Assembly: GCF_028683095.1 (NCBI RefSeq)
Contig: NZ_JAJUBC010000034.1
Coordinates: forward strand, 1 to 64,000
Source: Enterovibrio gelatinilyticus
GTDB lineage: Bacteria > Pseudomonadota > Gammaproteobacteria > Enterobacterales > Vibrionaceae
Direction: 5' to 3'
Length of the DNA stretch: 64,000 bases
Shown: one piece after another, positions 17,868 to 27,341 of the stretch
Layout: the number at the start of each line of letters is the position of its first letter
Numbering within the stretch: the stretch's first letter is position 1
Program-made: the position numbers and the translations under genes
Notes under the pieces: generated by a model
The model's input: the letters and a program-made list of their open reading frames with translations, nothing else
What the model was told of the DNA's origin: nothing
The model's database searches: none

Positions 17868-19964
17868 ATGACTTTGTGTTTGATAACTATTGGCGACCCC
17901 GTGCTTTCTGACCCTATTTCTGCTCTACGACAACTCCACCAAATGGCAAAGCGAGGAAATGTTCGTGTGCCTGTTTTTATTCGCGGTGATCGTGATTTTT
18001 CGTTTAGATTGGTATCTGCCGTACCAGGTATTTCTGTCGTCACGGATGATTCCAGTGTATTCGATGAGGCAACTTTTCCCCGTTTGAAGTGGAACGATGC
18101 CAAACAGTTGTTGGGACAAGAAATTGGTTCACTTGCGCTTGATGTGCGTGAGCATATTGACGTTGAAAAGCTTTGTGCGATCAGTGGGTGTATTCGCGGT
18201 GGCGAGCTACTGTTCTTTCTCGTTAACAACGAAGAAGAGCCACTTTCAGGTTTTCGTCAGCGCTTTATAGATTTTTCATCTCACGCCAATGCAGCGATGT
18301 TTTGTCAATCAGGGCTTTTCTGGCTACCCAAAGCCTCCATTTCTGATACCGAAAATGTTGTTCAACGCGAAACTACCTTGGGTCAAGATACCGCAATTGA
18401 TGCGATTGAGCGTGTTCTATTGGGGCATCGCCGTCGTCCGGCACTATTGGTTGCTGATCGTGGACGCGGAAAATCATCAGCCATGGGCTTGGCTGCTGCC
18501 AAAATTATGCAAACTGCAAAGAAGCGATTAATCGTCACATCGCCGACAGTCGCCAATGTTGATATCTTACTTCAGCACGCTGCTTCAGTGGGTGGCATTA
18601 GCCGCGAGGGCAAGTACGGTTTAAAGAGCGACAATGGCAGCGAGTTGGTATTTGTTGCCCCCGATGCCTTGTTGCTTAACCGGCCTGAATGCGACTTGCT
18701 ATTGGTCGATGAGGCGGCTGCGATTCCACTTCCGATGTTAGATGCCTGCCTCGAGCGCTATAGCCGTGTGGTATTTTCTACCACTGAGCATGGTTACGAA
18801 GGTACGGGACGCTCTTTCAGCATCCGCTTTCGCCAATTGCTGGATGAGAGAACGAAAGGCTGGAAAGAGGTTCGATTGAAACAGCCGATTCGCTGGTCCG
18901 AAAATGACTTGTTGGAGCAATGGCTATTCGATACTTTCTTGTTCGATGCAGAGCCTAATAGTGCCATTGCAAATGAGGAGACAAATCTTCGTTTCATTGC
19001 TCAACACGAATTGTTAAATGATGAATCTTTGCTACGGCAAGTCTTCGCGCTTTTGGTCAGTGCTCATTACCAGACTTCACCTAACGATTTGGTACAGTTA
19101 CTTGACGGGCGCAATCAGTCTCTAATAACGGCGTTTAAAGGCGAGACGTTGGTTGGCGTTGCTCTCGCCCAACAAGAAGGCGGGTTTGATAAGGATTTGG
19201 CGAAAGCGGTCGTGGCAGGTAAGCGGCGAGTGAAAGGCCATCTTCTTGCACAGAGTTTAGCTACGCATACGGGAATCATTGACCCGTTGCTGACGCCTTT
19301 ACTTCGTATTACACGTATTGCTGTTTTGGACAAAGTTCGTCACTGCGGAATAGGGCGCTCGCTTTTAGTCGCGATGGAATGTTTAGCAAGGGAAAACAAC
19401 ATTGCCACGATCGGTACCAGTTACGGCGTCAATTCTGAACTCTTTCAATTTTGGTCTTCGTTGGCCTATCTTCCCGTTCGACTGGGAGTATCGAGAGATG
19501 CGGCGAGTGGAACATATTCATTGCAGATGGCAAAAGCGCTATCTACAACAGAGTGTTGGCTAAGCAACGCAAACACACTCTTTGGTTTGAACTTCACACT
19601 TCAGCTTCATGAGCAATATAAGGCGATGAACCCCTATCTCATTGCGCAGCTGTTGTATCGAATACCTTGCATCGAGACGCCTTGTTTGTTGGCCAAAAAA
19701 CAAGTGTCTTTATTCGCAGAAGGTATACTGGGATATGATCTAGTGACGGGAAGTCTATGGCGTTGGTTTGTCCATTGGCTTTCCCTCAATAATGCCTTTT
19801 TTAATCAGGATAGGGCATGTACGGCGTTGATTGAACGTGTGGTCAAGCGTCGCTCTTGGCAGGATGTTGCTAGGGATTGTAATTATCAAGGACGCAAAGA
19901 AACAGAATCTGCCATTCGTTTATGGGTGTCAGAACAACTCGCAAACGAAAAGGAACTCGAATGA
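17868..19964 (+). CDS. tmcA: tRNA(Met) cytidine acetyltransferase TmcA
   Basis: 698 residues. TmcA uses acetyl-CoA and ATP to make N4-acetylcytidine at the wobble base of elongator tRNA-Met. The domain order fits: an N-terminal DUF1726-type region, an RNA-helicase-like ATPase with Walker A DRGRGKSSAM (about 198-207) and Walker B LLLVDEAAAIP (about 279-289), a GNAT acetyltransferase domain with the acetyl-CoA loop RHCGIGRSLL (about 490-500), and a C-terminal tRNA-binding part. The stop overlaps the start of the PHP phosphatase gene in an ATGA, so the two are coupled. The start has CGGTATC rather than a clear ribosome-binding site, so the exact N-terminus is less sure. Confidence 0.93.
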   Translation: MTLCLITIGDPVLSDPISALRQLHQMAKRGNVRVPVFIRGDRDFSFRLVSAVPGISVVTDDSSVFDEATFPRLKWNDAKQLLGQEIGSLALDVREHIDVEKLCAISGCIRGGELLFFLVNNEEEPLSGFRQRFIDFSSHANAAMFCQSGLFWLPKASISDTENVVQRETTLGQDTAIDAIERVLLGHRRRPALLVADRGRGKSSAMGLAAAKIMQTAKKRLIVTSPTVANVDILLQHAASVGGISREGKYGLKSDNGSELVFVAPDALLLNRPECDLLLVDEAAAIPLPMLDACLERYSRVVFSTTEHGYEGTGRSFSIRFRQLLDERTKGWKEVRLKQPIRWSENDLLEQWLFDTFLFDAEPNSAIANEETNLRFIAQHELLNDESLLRQVFALLVSAHYQTSPNDLVQLLDGRNQSLITAFKGETLVGVALAQQEGGFDKDLAKAVVAGKRRVKGHLLAQSLATHTGIIDPLLTPLLRITRIAVLDKVRHCGIGRSLLVAMECLARENNIATIGTSYGVNSELFQFWSSLAYLPVRLGVSRDAASGTYSLQMAKALSTTECWLSNANTLFGLNFTLQLHEQYKAMNPYLIAQLLYRIPCIETPCLLAKKQVSLFAEGILGYDLVTGSLWRWFVHWLSLNNAFFNQDRACTALIERVVKRRSWQDVARDCNYQGRKETESAIRLWVSEQLANEKELE

Positions 19965-20710
19965 AATTTATTGCTGACACTCATACGCATACTCTCGCGA
20001 GCGGTCACGCATATAGTACGGTGATAGAGAATGTTGCTGCCGCTGCCAAAGCTGGACTGCAGTATATGTGCGTCACTGATCACGCCACATCCATGCCGGG
20101 TGCACCGCATCATTGGCATTTCGTAAATCAACGTGTGTTACCTTCCTCTTTGAGCGGCGTGCGCCTTCTTAAAGGCGTTGAGGCCAACATTATGAATGGC
20201 GACGGTGAGCTCGACATGCCTATCTACGTCTATGGGGGCTTGGAGTGGGTGAATGCGAGCCTTCATGAGGCAGTGTTCCGTTCTTCAGATGAACAAACGC
20301 ACACTCAGGCTTTAATCAATGCCATGAGGTCTGAATGCGTTGATGCTATAGCCCATGCGGGTAACCCTTCTTACCCTATTGACGCAGAAGCTGTTGTTCG
20401 AGAAGCTGCTAGGTGTGGTGTTGCCATTGAACTCAATAACTCATCACTTAATGGCTCTAGACAGGGCAGCGAACCGAATTGCTTAGCGATTGCGGCATTG
20501 GCAAAAGAACTCGGAGCTTGGGTAACGACGGGTTCAGACGCCCATTTTGCGCATAATGTTGGCGATCTTGTCAGTGTTTCTGAATTGATCCGTAAAGTGG
20601 GTTTGCCGAGAGAGCAAATCATTACGACTGATACCGCACTGTTTGAAGCGTTTATCACGAAACGCCAATTGATCCGCAAGCAGCGGGTACAAGCCGAGAT
20701 ATCTCGGTAA
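19961..20710 (+). CDS. PHP-domain phosphatase, YcdX family
   Basis: 249 residues from the ATG at 19961, which overlaps the tmcA stop. The trinuclear metal-binding residues of the PHP fold are visible: DTHTHT with GHA shortly after (about 5-15), TDHA (about 45), HAGNP (about 130) and SDAH (about 193). Length and sequence match E. coli YcdX, a Zn-dependent phosphatase implicated in swarming. The in vivo substrate is unknown. A longer reading of the frame starting upstream inside tmcA is not needed, because AAAAGGAA precedes this ATG. A parS2 site follows 4 bp after the stop. Confidence 0.9.
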   Translation: MKFIADTHTHTLASGHAYSTVIENVAAAAKAGLQYMCVTDHATSMPGAPHHWHFVNQRVLPSSLSGVRLLKGVEANIMNGDGELDMPIYVYGGLEWVNASLHEAVFRSSDEQTHTQALINAMRSECVDAIAHAGNPSYPIDAEAVVREAARCGVAIELNNSSLNGSRQGSEPNCLAIAALAKELGAWVTTGSDAHFAHNVGDLVSVSELIRKVGLPREQIITTDTALFEAFITKRQLIRKQRVQAEISR

Positions 20711-20713
20711 GTG

Positions 20714-20728
20714 ATTTACACTGTAAAC
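20714..20728. promoter_or_regulatory. parS2: parS2 site
   Basis: ATTTACACTGTAAAC, perfect consensus, 4 bp after the stop of the PHP phosphatase gene. Confidence 0.88.
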
Positions 20729-20853
20729 CCTCAAAATCAAACAAGGTTTCATGGCTTGTGCGTCTAACTTTCAATACACTTGGTGTAACGGAATGCTAAT
20801 ATAATACAAACTTGCTGCAAGACGACTCGTTGGTGCGGTGGGGGGGAGCCAGT

Positions 20854-21243
20854 ATGATTAAGACCTATGAAAAGTTATGCGATGTATTGATTGAACAATC
20901 TGGTGGCGAAAGTGCATGTAAGCGATTTCAAGAGCGCGTCGAACTGGGTAATGGTGGCATCTATGCCCGGCTGCACGTTACTCCACACCATATAGAGAAT
21001 GATCACGAAGAGTCGGAATTTGGACACCGTGTCCTTATACGTGATGTCAGCAGGAGCGGTTTAGGGCTCGTGACTGATGAGAATATAGAACTTGCTGCGT
21101 GTTGTTATTTGAACGTGGTTGATGTCCCTCAGCTAAAGGGCAGCCTTGTTTATCAAAATAACGAAGAAGAAGGCAAGTTTCGTTACGGTTTTAGTTTAGA
21201 TGAGTGGCTATCTGATGAAATGCATCAAGCCTTGTCACCTTAG
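20854..21243 (+). CDS. PilZ-like domain protein, 129 aa
   Basis: Begins at the ATG at 20854 (GGGGGGAGCC upstream). The central part RVLIRDVSRSGLGLVTDE resembles the (D/N)xSxxG strand of PilZ domains, which bind cyclic di-GMP. The RxxxR element seen here (RVLIR) directly adjoins the DVSRSG motif instead of lying 20-30 residues before it, so nucleotide binding is doubtful. It is a small soluble protein with no signal peptide. The neighbouring FapA/DUF342 gene and the c-di-GMP-controlled Lap operon make a surface or biofilm role plausible, but that is inference. Confidence 0.5.
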   Translation: MIKTYEKLCDVLIEQSGGESACKRFQERVELGNGGIYARLHVTPHHIENDHEESEFGHRVLIRDVSRSGLGLVTDENIELAACCYLNVVDVPQLKGSLVYQNNEEEGKFRYGFSLDEWLSDEMHQALSP

Positions 21244-21283
21244 GTATGAGACAGTCATTTTCTTAAATAACTTACTGATTTTA

Positions 21284-21312
21284 AAAGCACGCTGATAGAG
21301 TGTGCTTTTTTT
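21284..21312 (+). terminator. Terminator after the PilZ-like gene
   Basis: AAAAGCAC/GTGCTTTT arms around an 11-base loop, continued by seven T, 40 bp after the stop. Confidence 0.75.
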
Positions 21313-21538
21313 GTATGTCGGTTAAACAGATTAATCCCGCTCAATTAAAGCAGAATGGATAAAACTCTCTATAATTCATTTATATGGCTTTCGTTTCATA
21401 GTTGAGCCACTTGTGGTTTATTTAATGCGATCTGAATCTAACTTGCCTGTTGCGGTGATACTGTCTGAGTCTTGCATCTGGGTACAATGCTAGCGTGATG
21501 TTCGTTCGTGTTTTTATTTTTCTGATTTAGGGGATTCC

Positions 21539-23197
21539 ATGCTGCAACAGCTTTTGCGGCTGTCTAATGATGGTCGCAGGGTTTACATGACCGTAGTATC
21601 AAAGGCAGAAGAAGATGCACCCCAGATAGAGAAAAAGCATATTGTTAACTGGCTTCAAGAAAACAATGTGGCTAGTTTTTTTCGTTTCGACGAGACGATA
21701 GAGACTGTTCTCGAGAAAATCAATGCATCGAATGATGCGTGGAAAGGGGAGCCTGATGATGTCGTTGTGGCAGAACGCCGCGATGCGACGGTTAGTGCTC
21801 GCTTCGACGATCAAAAGATGACTGCGCTTCTTCGAGTTAACGGTGCTTGCGGCGGTAACCCGATAAAAGGAAATGATTTACTGGGTGCTTTGAAAAAATC
21901 GCAGATTGTGCGAGGTGTTAAAAAACAAACATTGCAGAAATTGCTTACAGCATCTGCACGCTTAAAGCCAGGTGAGTACCTAGAAGTTCCAATAGCCTCA
22001 GGAAAATGGCCGACACCAGGTGAAGACTCCAAGATTGCTTACTTAGTACAAGATAGCAAAGCGCGTGTTTTGCGGCCTCAAGAGCGTGAAGATGGAACTG
22101 TCGACATGCGTGATCTAGGCAAAATGATCACAGTACTGGAAGGGCAACCACTCGCAAAACGTATTCCGCCAACAAAAGGGATTGAAGGATTCCGAGTCAC
22201 GGGTGAAGTTTTGCCTACGTCGACGGGTAAAGACTTACCCCTTAAGCTCTATCCTGGCAGTAAATTCAGCGCGAATGACGAGAATGTGATTGTTTCCGAA
22301 ACCGCAGGGATGCCCATCTTACATCCTGATGGCGTTGAAGTTGATAACGCTCTGTGCATGAAGTCGGTCACAGTGGCTACTGGCCACATAAACTTCGAGG
22401 GAAGTGTGGTCATTAATGGTGATGTAAACGCTGGCATGAAAGTACAGGCGACTGGCTCAATCACAGTTGGCGGTGTGGTGGAGTCAGCTTCTCTTGAAGC
22501 TGGCGGTGATATCATTATACATAATGGCATCTTGGGTCGTCAGGTTCAGTCAGATCAAGAAATTACTACCGTGATTAAAGCTAAGGGATCTGTGGTTGCA
22601 AAGTTTGCTCAGTACGCGAGCATTGAAGCTAGAAAAGACATTACGATTAGTCAGCACGCTATGCACTGTAAAACGTATACTCATGACCATCTCATTGTCA
22701 GTGATCAGGCTAAACGAACCGGAACGCTCACGGGAGGAACTCACATTGCTGAGCGTGGTGTGCAGGTAGTTACGCTGGGGGCGGCTTCGGGTGTGCATAC
22801 TCATGTTTATGCTTTTACAGGTTTGAGTGAATTGATGGAAGAAACTCAGAGCTTATCGAAAGAACTTGACCACGAACATGAACAGCTCATGAAAGTAAAA
22901 GACGCTGAATTGAAGCTGTTGCAGCAACCAGCAAACAAACGGCCTGACGAGCTCATAGAGCGTCTTTCATGGACTAAGACACACCACTTCGAACGTATAG
23001 CAGAGATCAAGTCAAAGATGGAAAGCAGTGCCTCCGAATTGAGCGCTCTTTATCGCCGGTACTCCATCGATGTTTTGAAAAATTGCTACCCAGGTGCTCA
23101 TGTTCATATTGGAGACACTGCATTGAATATTTCCAATGAGTATGGGGCGGGTCGCTTTGTTACCAATGGTAAAGAGGTCATCGCGGAACCACTTTGA
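21539..23197 (+). CDS. FapA-family (DUF342) protein
   Basis: 552 residues. The middle (about 230-400) is the DUF342/FapA right-handed beta-helix: VTATGHINFEGSVVINGDV-type turns with repeated G-V/I-x-N-G spacing, then ITVGGVVESASLEAGGDI and a run of KAKGSVVAKFAQ. The last third is a coiled coil (ELDHEHEQLMKVKDAELKL, then HHFERIAEIKSKMESSASEL). The N-terminal 200 residues form a FapA-N-like domain. In other bacteria these proteins are linked to polar or flagellar organisation and membrane-potential sensing. It is cytoplasmic, with no signal peptide. A parS2 site and a bidirectional terminator follow it. Confidence 0.85.
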   Translation: MLQQLLRLSNDGRRVYMTVVSKAEEDAPQIEKKHIVNWLQENNVASFFRFDETIETVLEKINASNDAWKGEPDDVVVAERRDATVSARFDDQKMTALLRVNGACGGNPIKGNDLLGALKKSQIVRGVKKQTLQKLLTASARLKPGEYLEVPIASGKWPTPGEDSKIAYLVQDSKARVLRPQEREDGTVDMRDLGKMITVLEGQPLAKRIPPTKGIEGFRVTGEVLPTSTGKDLPLKLYPGSKFSANDENVIVSETAGMPILHPDGVEVDNALCMKSVTVATGHINFEGSVVINGDVNAGMKVQATGSITVGGVVESASLEAGGDIIIHNGILGRQVQSDQEITTVIKAKGSVVAKFAQYASIEARKDITISQHAMHCKTYTHDHLIVSDQAKRTGTLTGGTHIAERGVQVVTLGAASGVHTHVYAFTGLSELMEETQSLSKELDHEHEQLMKVKDAELKLLQQPANKRPDELIERLSWTKTHHFERIAEIKSKMESSASELSALYRRYSIDVLKNCYPGAHVHIGDTALNISNEYGAGRFVTNGKEVIAEPL

Positions 23198-23210
23198 TGC
23201 TTATACCGTC

Positions 23211-23225
23211 ATTTACACTGTAAAT
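23211..23225. promoter_or_regulatory. parS2: parS2 site
   Basis: ATTTACACTGTAAAT, perfect consensus, 14 bp after the FapA stop and just before the shared terminator. Confidence 0.88.
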
Positions 23226-23246
23226 AAACACGTGGAAATCAAATAG

Positions 23247-23271
23247 AAAAAGCACCTAAGGGTGCTTTTTT
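23247..23271. terminator. Bidirectional terminator, FapA gene / lap operon
   Basis: Stem AGCACC/GGTGCT with loop TAAG (23251-23266), flanked by an A-run on the left and a T-run on the right. It serves the forward FapA gene and the reverse lap operon ending at 23294. Confidence 0.85.
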
Positions 23272-23293
23272 AATGGGTGGTATTCGGTACTTG

Positions 23294-25411
23294 CTAACCC
23301 GCTTTTTGCACCTTCCCTTCTTTCAGCGCTTGAAGAACCGCCATTTTTGAACCATCAGCAACAATGCTTCCTTGTTCGATAACAATGATGCGGTCGACGA
23401 TGTCTAGCATGCCTGTCTTATGCGTGTTCAAGATTAATGTTTCATCACGGCGCAGTGTTGCCAGTTGTTGCTTGATGTATTGCTCAGAACGGTTATCCAT
23501 GGCACTGGTTGGTTCGTCCATCATCAATACGGGTGGCCGGCTAAGTAAAGCGCGTGCAATGGCGATAGCTTGGCGTTGACCACCAGAAAGCTGATTACCT
23601 CCTTCACCCACTTGTCGTTCTAAACCAGCGGGGTCGCGCTGTGTAAATGTGGTGACGCCTGAGCGGTTGGCGGCATCTAATATGTCTCGGTCATCAGCTA
23701 ATGGACGCCCGAGTGTGATGTTGTCGCGAATAGAACCAAAGAACAGAACGGGGTCTTGCGGGACACAGCCTATATTGCGCCGTATGTCGATATTGTGGAT
23801 TTGACTGATGTCGGTCTCATCAATCCTCACTGAGCCTTCTGTAGGGTGATACAGGCCCATCAATAAGCGACTAAGGGTGGTCTTGCCAGAACCTATACGT
23901 CCTATGATGGCAACTTTTTCTCCGGGGAGGATGGTGAAAGAAATGTCGCGCAACGCCGATACTTCAGAATTGGGGTAGTTGAAGTTAACGCGATCAAATT
24001 CGATTTTCCCTCGAATGATAGGGCGGTGAATGTAGCGCTTCCCTTCTTCTTGCTCAGACGGCATTTCCATCAGCTGGTTGATGATTTCCATCGCTGATTT
24101 AGCTTGGTTGTATCGGGTGGACAACAGAGAAAGTTGTACCAGTGGGCCGACGGCACGAGAGCTCAACATGGTGGCTGCAATCAAGCCGCCCATAGTAAGG
24201 TCGCCATTGGAGATGAGATAAACACCGAATACGATCATGGCAACGCTAACAAACTGCTGGATAAACCCAGCGGCATTCTGCACTGAGTCGGTTAAGCGAC
24301 GCGTTTTGATCCCCCAGTTTGCCATGTGTGCAACGGCTTCTTCCCAACGATATTGGAATTGGCTTTCAGCACCAAACAACTTAATCGTTTCTAGCCCTGC
24401 CAAGCTTTCAATTAGGTTGGCATTTTTCTGAGATGAAAGGCGCGACCCTTCTTCGATGGTGCGTCGTAGCGGTTTCTGAATAATCATGGCGTGTATCATG
24501 AGAATCAATACCGCCACGATGGGCACCAACACCAGCGGGCCCGCGACAATCCATATGACGAAGAGGAAAAAGAACGCAAAAGGTAAGTCAATCAATGCTG
24601 ATACGGAAGCAGAGGTGAAAAAATCCCTTATCGATTCGAATTCTTGCATGTGCCTTGCAAATGCCCCGACGGACGGCGGGCGAGCTTCCATACGAATGCC
24701 CATGACTTTCTGAAAGATACGAGCAGAAATCAGTAGGTCAGACTTTTTGCCTGAAATATCGATAAAGTAACTTCGCAACATCTTGAGCACGAGGTCGAAG
24801 ATGAAAATGACGAAGACGCCACTCGCTAATACCCACAAAGAATCAAAGGCAAGATTAGGGACAATTTTGTCATAGACAATACGCGAGAATATCGGTGTCG
24901 CAATCGCAAAGGTGTTGATGAATATCGACGCAATCAATACATCTCGATAAATGGATCTGGACTCCCACAGGGTGCTCCAAAACCAGTGCCCGGATCGTTC
25001 TTTTAGTATCTCGGGGGAACGTTCGTCATATCGAAAGCGCTTTTTGAGCAGGAAAACACGCCCTAGGTATTCTTCTTCTAGGTCTGTAATCAGAACAACG
25101 TTAGACGTGGTTTCAGTGTGAGGGGTCACAATTTCTGCTTCCCCTTTTTCTTGGCTGATACTAAGCAGTACACAGGCTTCATTATTTTTAAGAAGCAAGA
25201 TACAAGGGCACAATAGCCCAGAGAGTTCACTAAGACTCATTCTTGTTTCTTTGGCGTCAATACCAGCGCGTTCTGCTGCGCGAGGAAACAGAAATGGCGC
25301 GAGGTAGCCATCAGAAATCGGCAAGCCTGATACTAATGCATCAGGCGAGTTTGACTGACCGAAGTAACGGCTAACATATACCAAAGATTGCAAGAGTGGA
25401 TCTTTAACCAT
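23294..25411 (-). CDS. lapB: Type I secretion ABC transporter LapB
   Basis: 705 residues. An N-terminal C39-peptidase-like domain without the catalytic Cys (about 1-130) precedes a six-helix export domain (about 160-440) and a nucleotide-binding domain with Walker A GRIGSGKTTLSRLL (about 500), signature LSGGQRQAIAIARALL and Walker B VLMMDEPTSAMD. This is the LapB/LssB class that exports giant RTX adhesins without processing them. It is the last gene of the operon, overlapping the lapD stop by 8 bp. It should work with the HlyD-like LapC (29999-31399) and the TolC-like protein (28634-29944). The likely substrate is the adhesin at 45867-50816. Confidence 0.92.
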   Translation of the reverse strand: MVKDPLLQSLVYVSRYFGQSNSPDALVSGLPISDGYLAPFLFPRAAERAGIDAKETRMSLSELSGLLCPCILLLKNNEACVLLSISQEKGEAEIVTPHTETTSNVVLITDLEEEYLGRVFLLKKRFRYDERSPEILKERSGHWFWSTLWESRSIYRDVLIASIFINTFAIATPIFSRIVYDKIVPNLAFDSLWVLASGVFVIFIFDLVLKMLRSYFIDISGKKSDLLISARIFQKVMGIRMEARPPSVGAFARHMQEFESIRDFFTSASVSALIDLPFAFFFLFVIWIVAGPLVLVPIVAVLILMIHAMIIQKPLRRTIEEGSRLSSQKNANLIESLAGLETIKLFGAESQFQYRWEEAVAHMANWGIKTRRLTDSVQNAAGFIQQFVSVAMIVFGVYLISNGDLTMGGLIAATMLSSRAVGPLVQLSLLSTRYNQAKSAMEIINQLMEMPSEQEEGKRYIHRPIIRGKIEFDRVNFNYPNSEVSALRDISFTILPGEKVAIIGRIGSGKTTLSRLLMGLYHPTEGSVRIDETDISQIHNIDIRRNIGCVPQDPVLFFGSIRDNITLGRPLADDRDILDAANRSGVTTFTQRDPAGLERQVGEGGNQLSGGQRQAIAIARALLSRPPVLMMDEPTSAMDNRSEQYIKQQLATLRRDETLILNTHKTGMLDIVDRIIVIEQGSIVADGSKMAVLQALKEGKVQKAG

Positions 25412-27341
25412 GATTCTCTACTTTCTTTTCAAAGATGAACCCTTGGAAACCGCTAACAAACAGTTCAGAAAGCTTGTTGAGTTGGGCTTCCGTTTCTACT
25501 CGAGTTGCAATGGTGGTTATATTTAAGTTGTGAGCCGTTCGACAAATGGATGCTAGCACGTGGCTTTGTGCTTCATCATCAAGGTTGCTGGTGTAAGCAA
25601 AGTCAATTTTAACGTATGACGGCTTGAACTTATTGAGGTAATCCAACGACTGGAAGTTACGCCCGTAGTTATCAACGCCAAATCCAAAATTGAAACGGTG
25701 TGCTTGTTCCGTGAGCAAACTAACGTGATCGGGGAAGCGAACGAAGACACTTTCTGGTATTTCAAAGAACAGACGCCCCGCTAAGTTTCTATGTTTTTGC
25801 ATTGCAGTGGTCAGCCAACGAATGAACGATGCATTGGTAACACTGTTTTGCGTTAAGTTAATCGCCACTGGACCAAGTTCCGGCTCGTCCGTCAACCGCT
25901 CAATCATGTGATTGACTACGTAACGGTCAAATGATTCACCCAATTGCAATTGCTCAACAGCACCAAGGAAGTGCGCAGCACCGTAATAGTCTTCGCCTTT
26001 TTCAATGGCAGAGAAAACTTCGCGGTGAATCACTTGCTTGTCGCTCGTAGATGCAGGTTGAAGCTTAAACACAAACCAATCGTGTGCGATAGCATCCAAA
26101 ATAAGGGCTTTCCATTGTTGTTTGCCCATAGACGAATCGTTTGCGGTTTGGTCAATCATCGAGATTGGGTGGCTTGGTGAGTTACGCGCCTGCGTAAGTG
26201 CGTTGTCCACTTGAGAGAGCAATACACTTGGGTCGCGGTTGATGGAATTGTTGACCGCTAGACCGATGGCTACTTTCGGAGGTGTGATCCCCATAGGGTC
26301 GTGCTGCATATCGTTAACGATGGCGAGGAGACTTTCACCAATCAATGTCAGCTCTTCGCTGCTGCAGTTAGGAGCAAGAATCACGAATTCGTCTTTTGAA
26401 ATGCGTGATGCCGTGACGTCTGCATCTGTGATAGTTGTGTTCAATTTTTTGGAGAATTGAGTAACGAGCGTATCACCTTGCGCAAAGCCTTGGCTCTGAT
26501 AGGTGTCGGTGATCAAATCCACTTTGGCCATCACCAAACCACCAACGGCTGATTCGGAGAGCCAAGATTTTAGCTGACCCACGAAGAAGCTGCGGTTACC
26601 TAGACCGGAAACGGTATCTCTATAAGCGTGCTCTCTAAGTCTGTCCGCCTCTTTCGCCTGTTGTTCGAAGTAAGCCTCAAGCTGGCTACTCATCTGGTTG
26701 ATTGCTTTTACTACGGTTCTCAACTCAGTGGTTGGTGGTAGTTCAATCGGTTCACCAAACTTGTTGCGTGCAATGTCTCTAGCTCGTTCGGTGATACTTG
26801 CGAGTGGCTTGAGTGAACGACTTAGCTGAACAGCGATGATCAGCATGGCTGCTACAAATAGCGCACCAATCCAAATACCGAGCTGGATGGTAGAGTGCCA
26901 CATTTCACGATAGGCATAACCAGGGTGAGAAACCACTTTGACTTCGGCTAGTTGGAGCCAACCACTGGTAAACGTCCGTTCTTCTGTGATGACAGGAAAG
27001 AGATCTAACGAAATGTACCAATTCGGAACCCCTTCGACGGTGACGGGGTACTCGCGGATAATCTCACTCCCATCGGATAGCATTTTCAACCGAACTTCTT
27101 GATAGAAGCCGCCATCAAACAAGGCATTGATGACAGATTCAGTGGCAACCTTGTCATCATCTTCTAGATACGGTGCGAGTGCGAGCCCCATCGAATTGAT
27201 TGTGTTATTCACCTCAGCAGATTGCTGAGTCAGCAGGAAGTTACGAGTGGTGTTGAGTTCAATGCCCGTCACCGCTAGGATCAGCAGGAAGAATATTGCC
27301 AACATCCATGTAAACAATTGCCGGTATAAAGTCATAGACAT
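25404..27341 (-). CDS. lapD: c-di-GMP receptor LapD
   Basis: 645 residues: first helix at about 10-28, a periplasmic LapD/MoxY-type domain (about 29-150), a second helix (about 152-172), HAMP, then degenerate GGDEF and EAL domains. The GGDEF site reads RISKDEF and the EAL signature reads FKLQP, so it should neither make nor cleave c-di-GMP but bind it in the EAL pocket. In Pseudomonas and Vibrio, ligand-bound LapD holds LapG away from the adhesin. It abuts lapG (1 bp) and overlaps lapB, consistent with the LapD-LapG switch. A second ATG two codons in could be the true start. Confidence 0.92.
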   Translation of the reverse strand: MSMTLYRQLFTWMLAIFFLLILAVTGIELNTTRNFLLTQQSAEVNNTINSMGLALAPYLEDDDKVATESVINALFDGGFYQEVRLKMLSDGSEIIREYPVTVEGVPNWYISLDLFPVITEERTFTSGWLQLAEVKVVSHPGYAYREMWHSTIQLGIWIGALFVAAMLIIAVQLSRSLKPLASITERARDIARNKFGEPIELPPTTELRTVVKAINQMSSQLEAYFEQQAKEADRLREHAYRDTVSGLGNRSFFVGQLKSWLSESAVGGLVMAKVDLITDTYQSQGFAQGDTLVTQFSKKLNTTITDADVTASRISKDEFVILAPNCSSEELTLIGESLLAIVNDMQHDPMGITPPKVAIGLAVNNSINRDPSVLLSQVDNALTQARNSPSHPISMIDQTANDSSMGKQQWKALILDAIAHDWFVFKLQPASTSDKQVIHREVFSAIEKGEDYYGAAHFLGAVEQLQLGESFDRYVVNHMIERLTDEPELGPVAINLTQNSVTNASFIRWLTTAMQKHRNLAGRLFFEIPESVFVRFPDHVSLLTEQAHRFNFGFGVDNYGRNFQSLDYLNKFKPSYVKIDFAYTSNLDDEAQSHVLASICRTAHNLNITTIATRVETEAQLNKLSELFVSGFQGFIFEKKVENHG

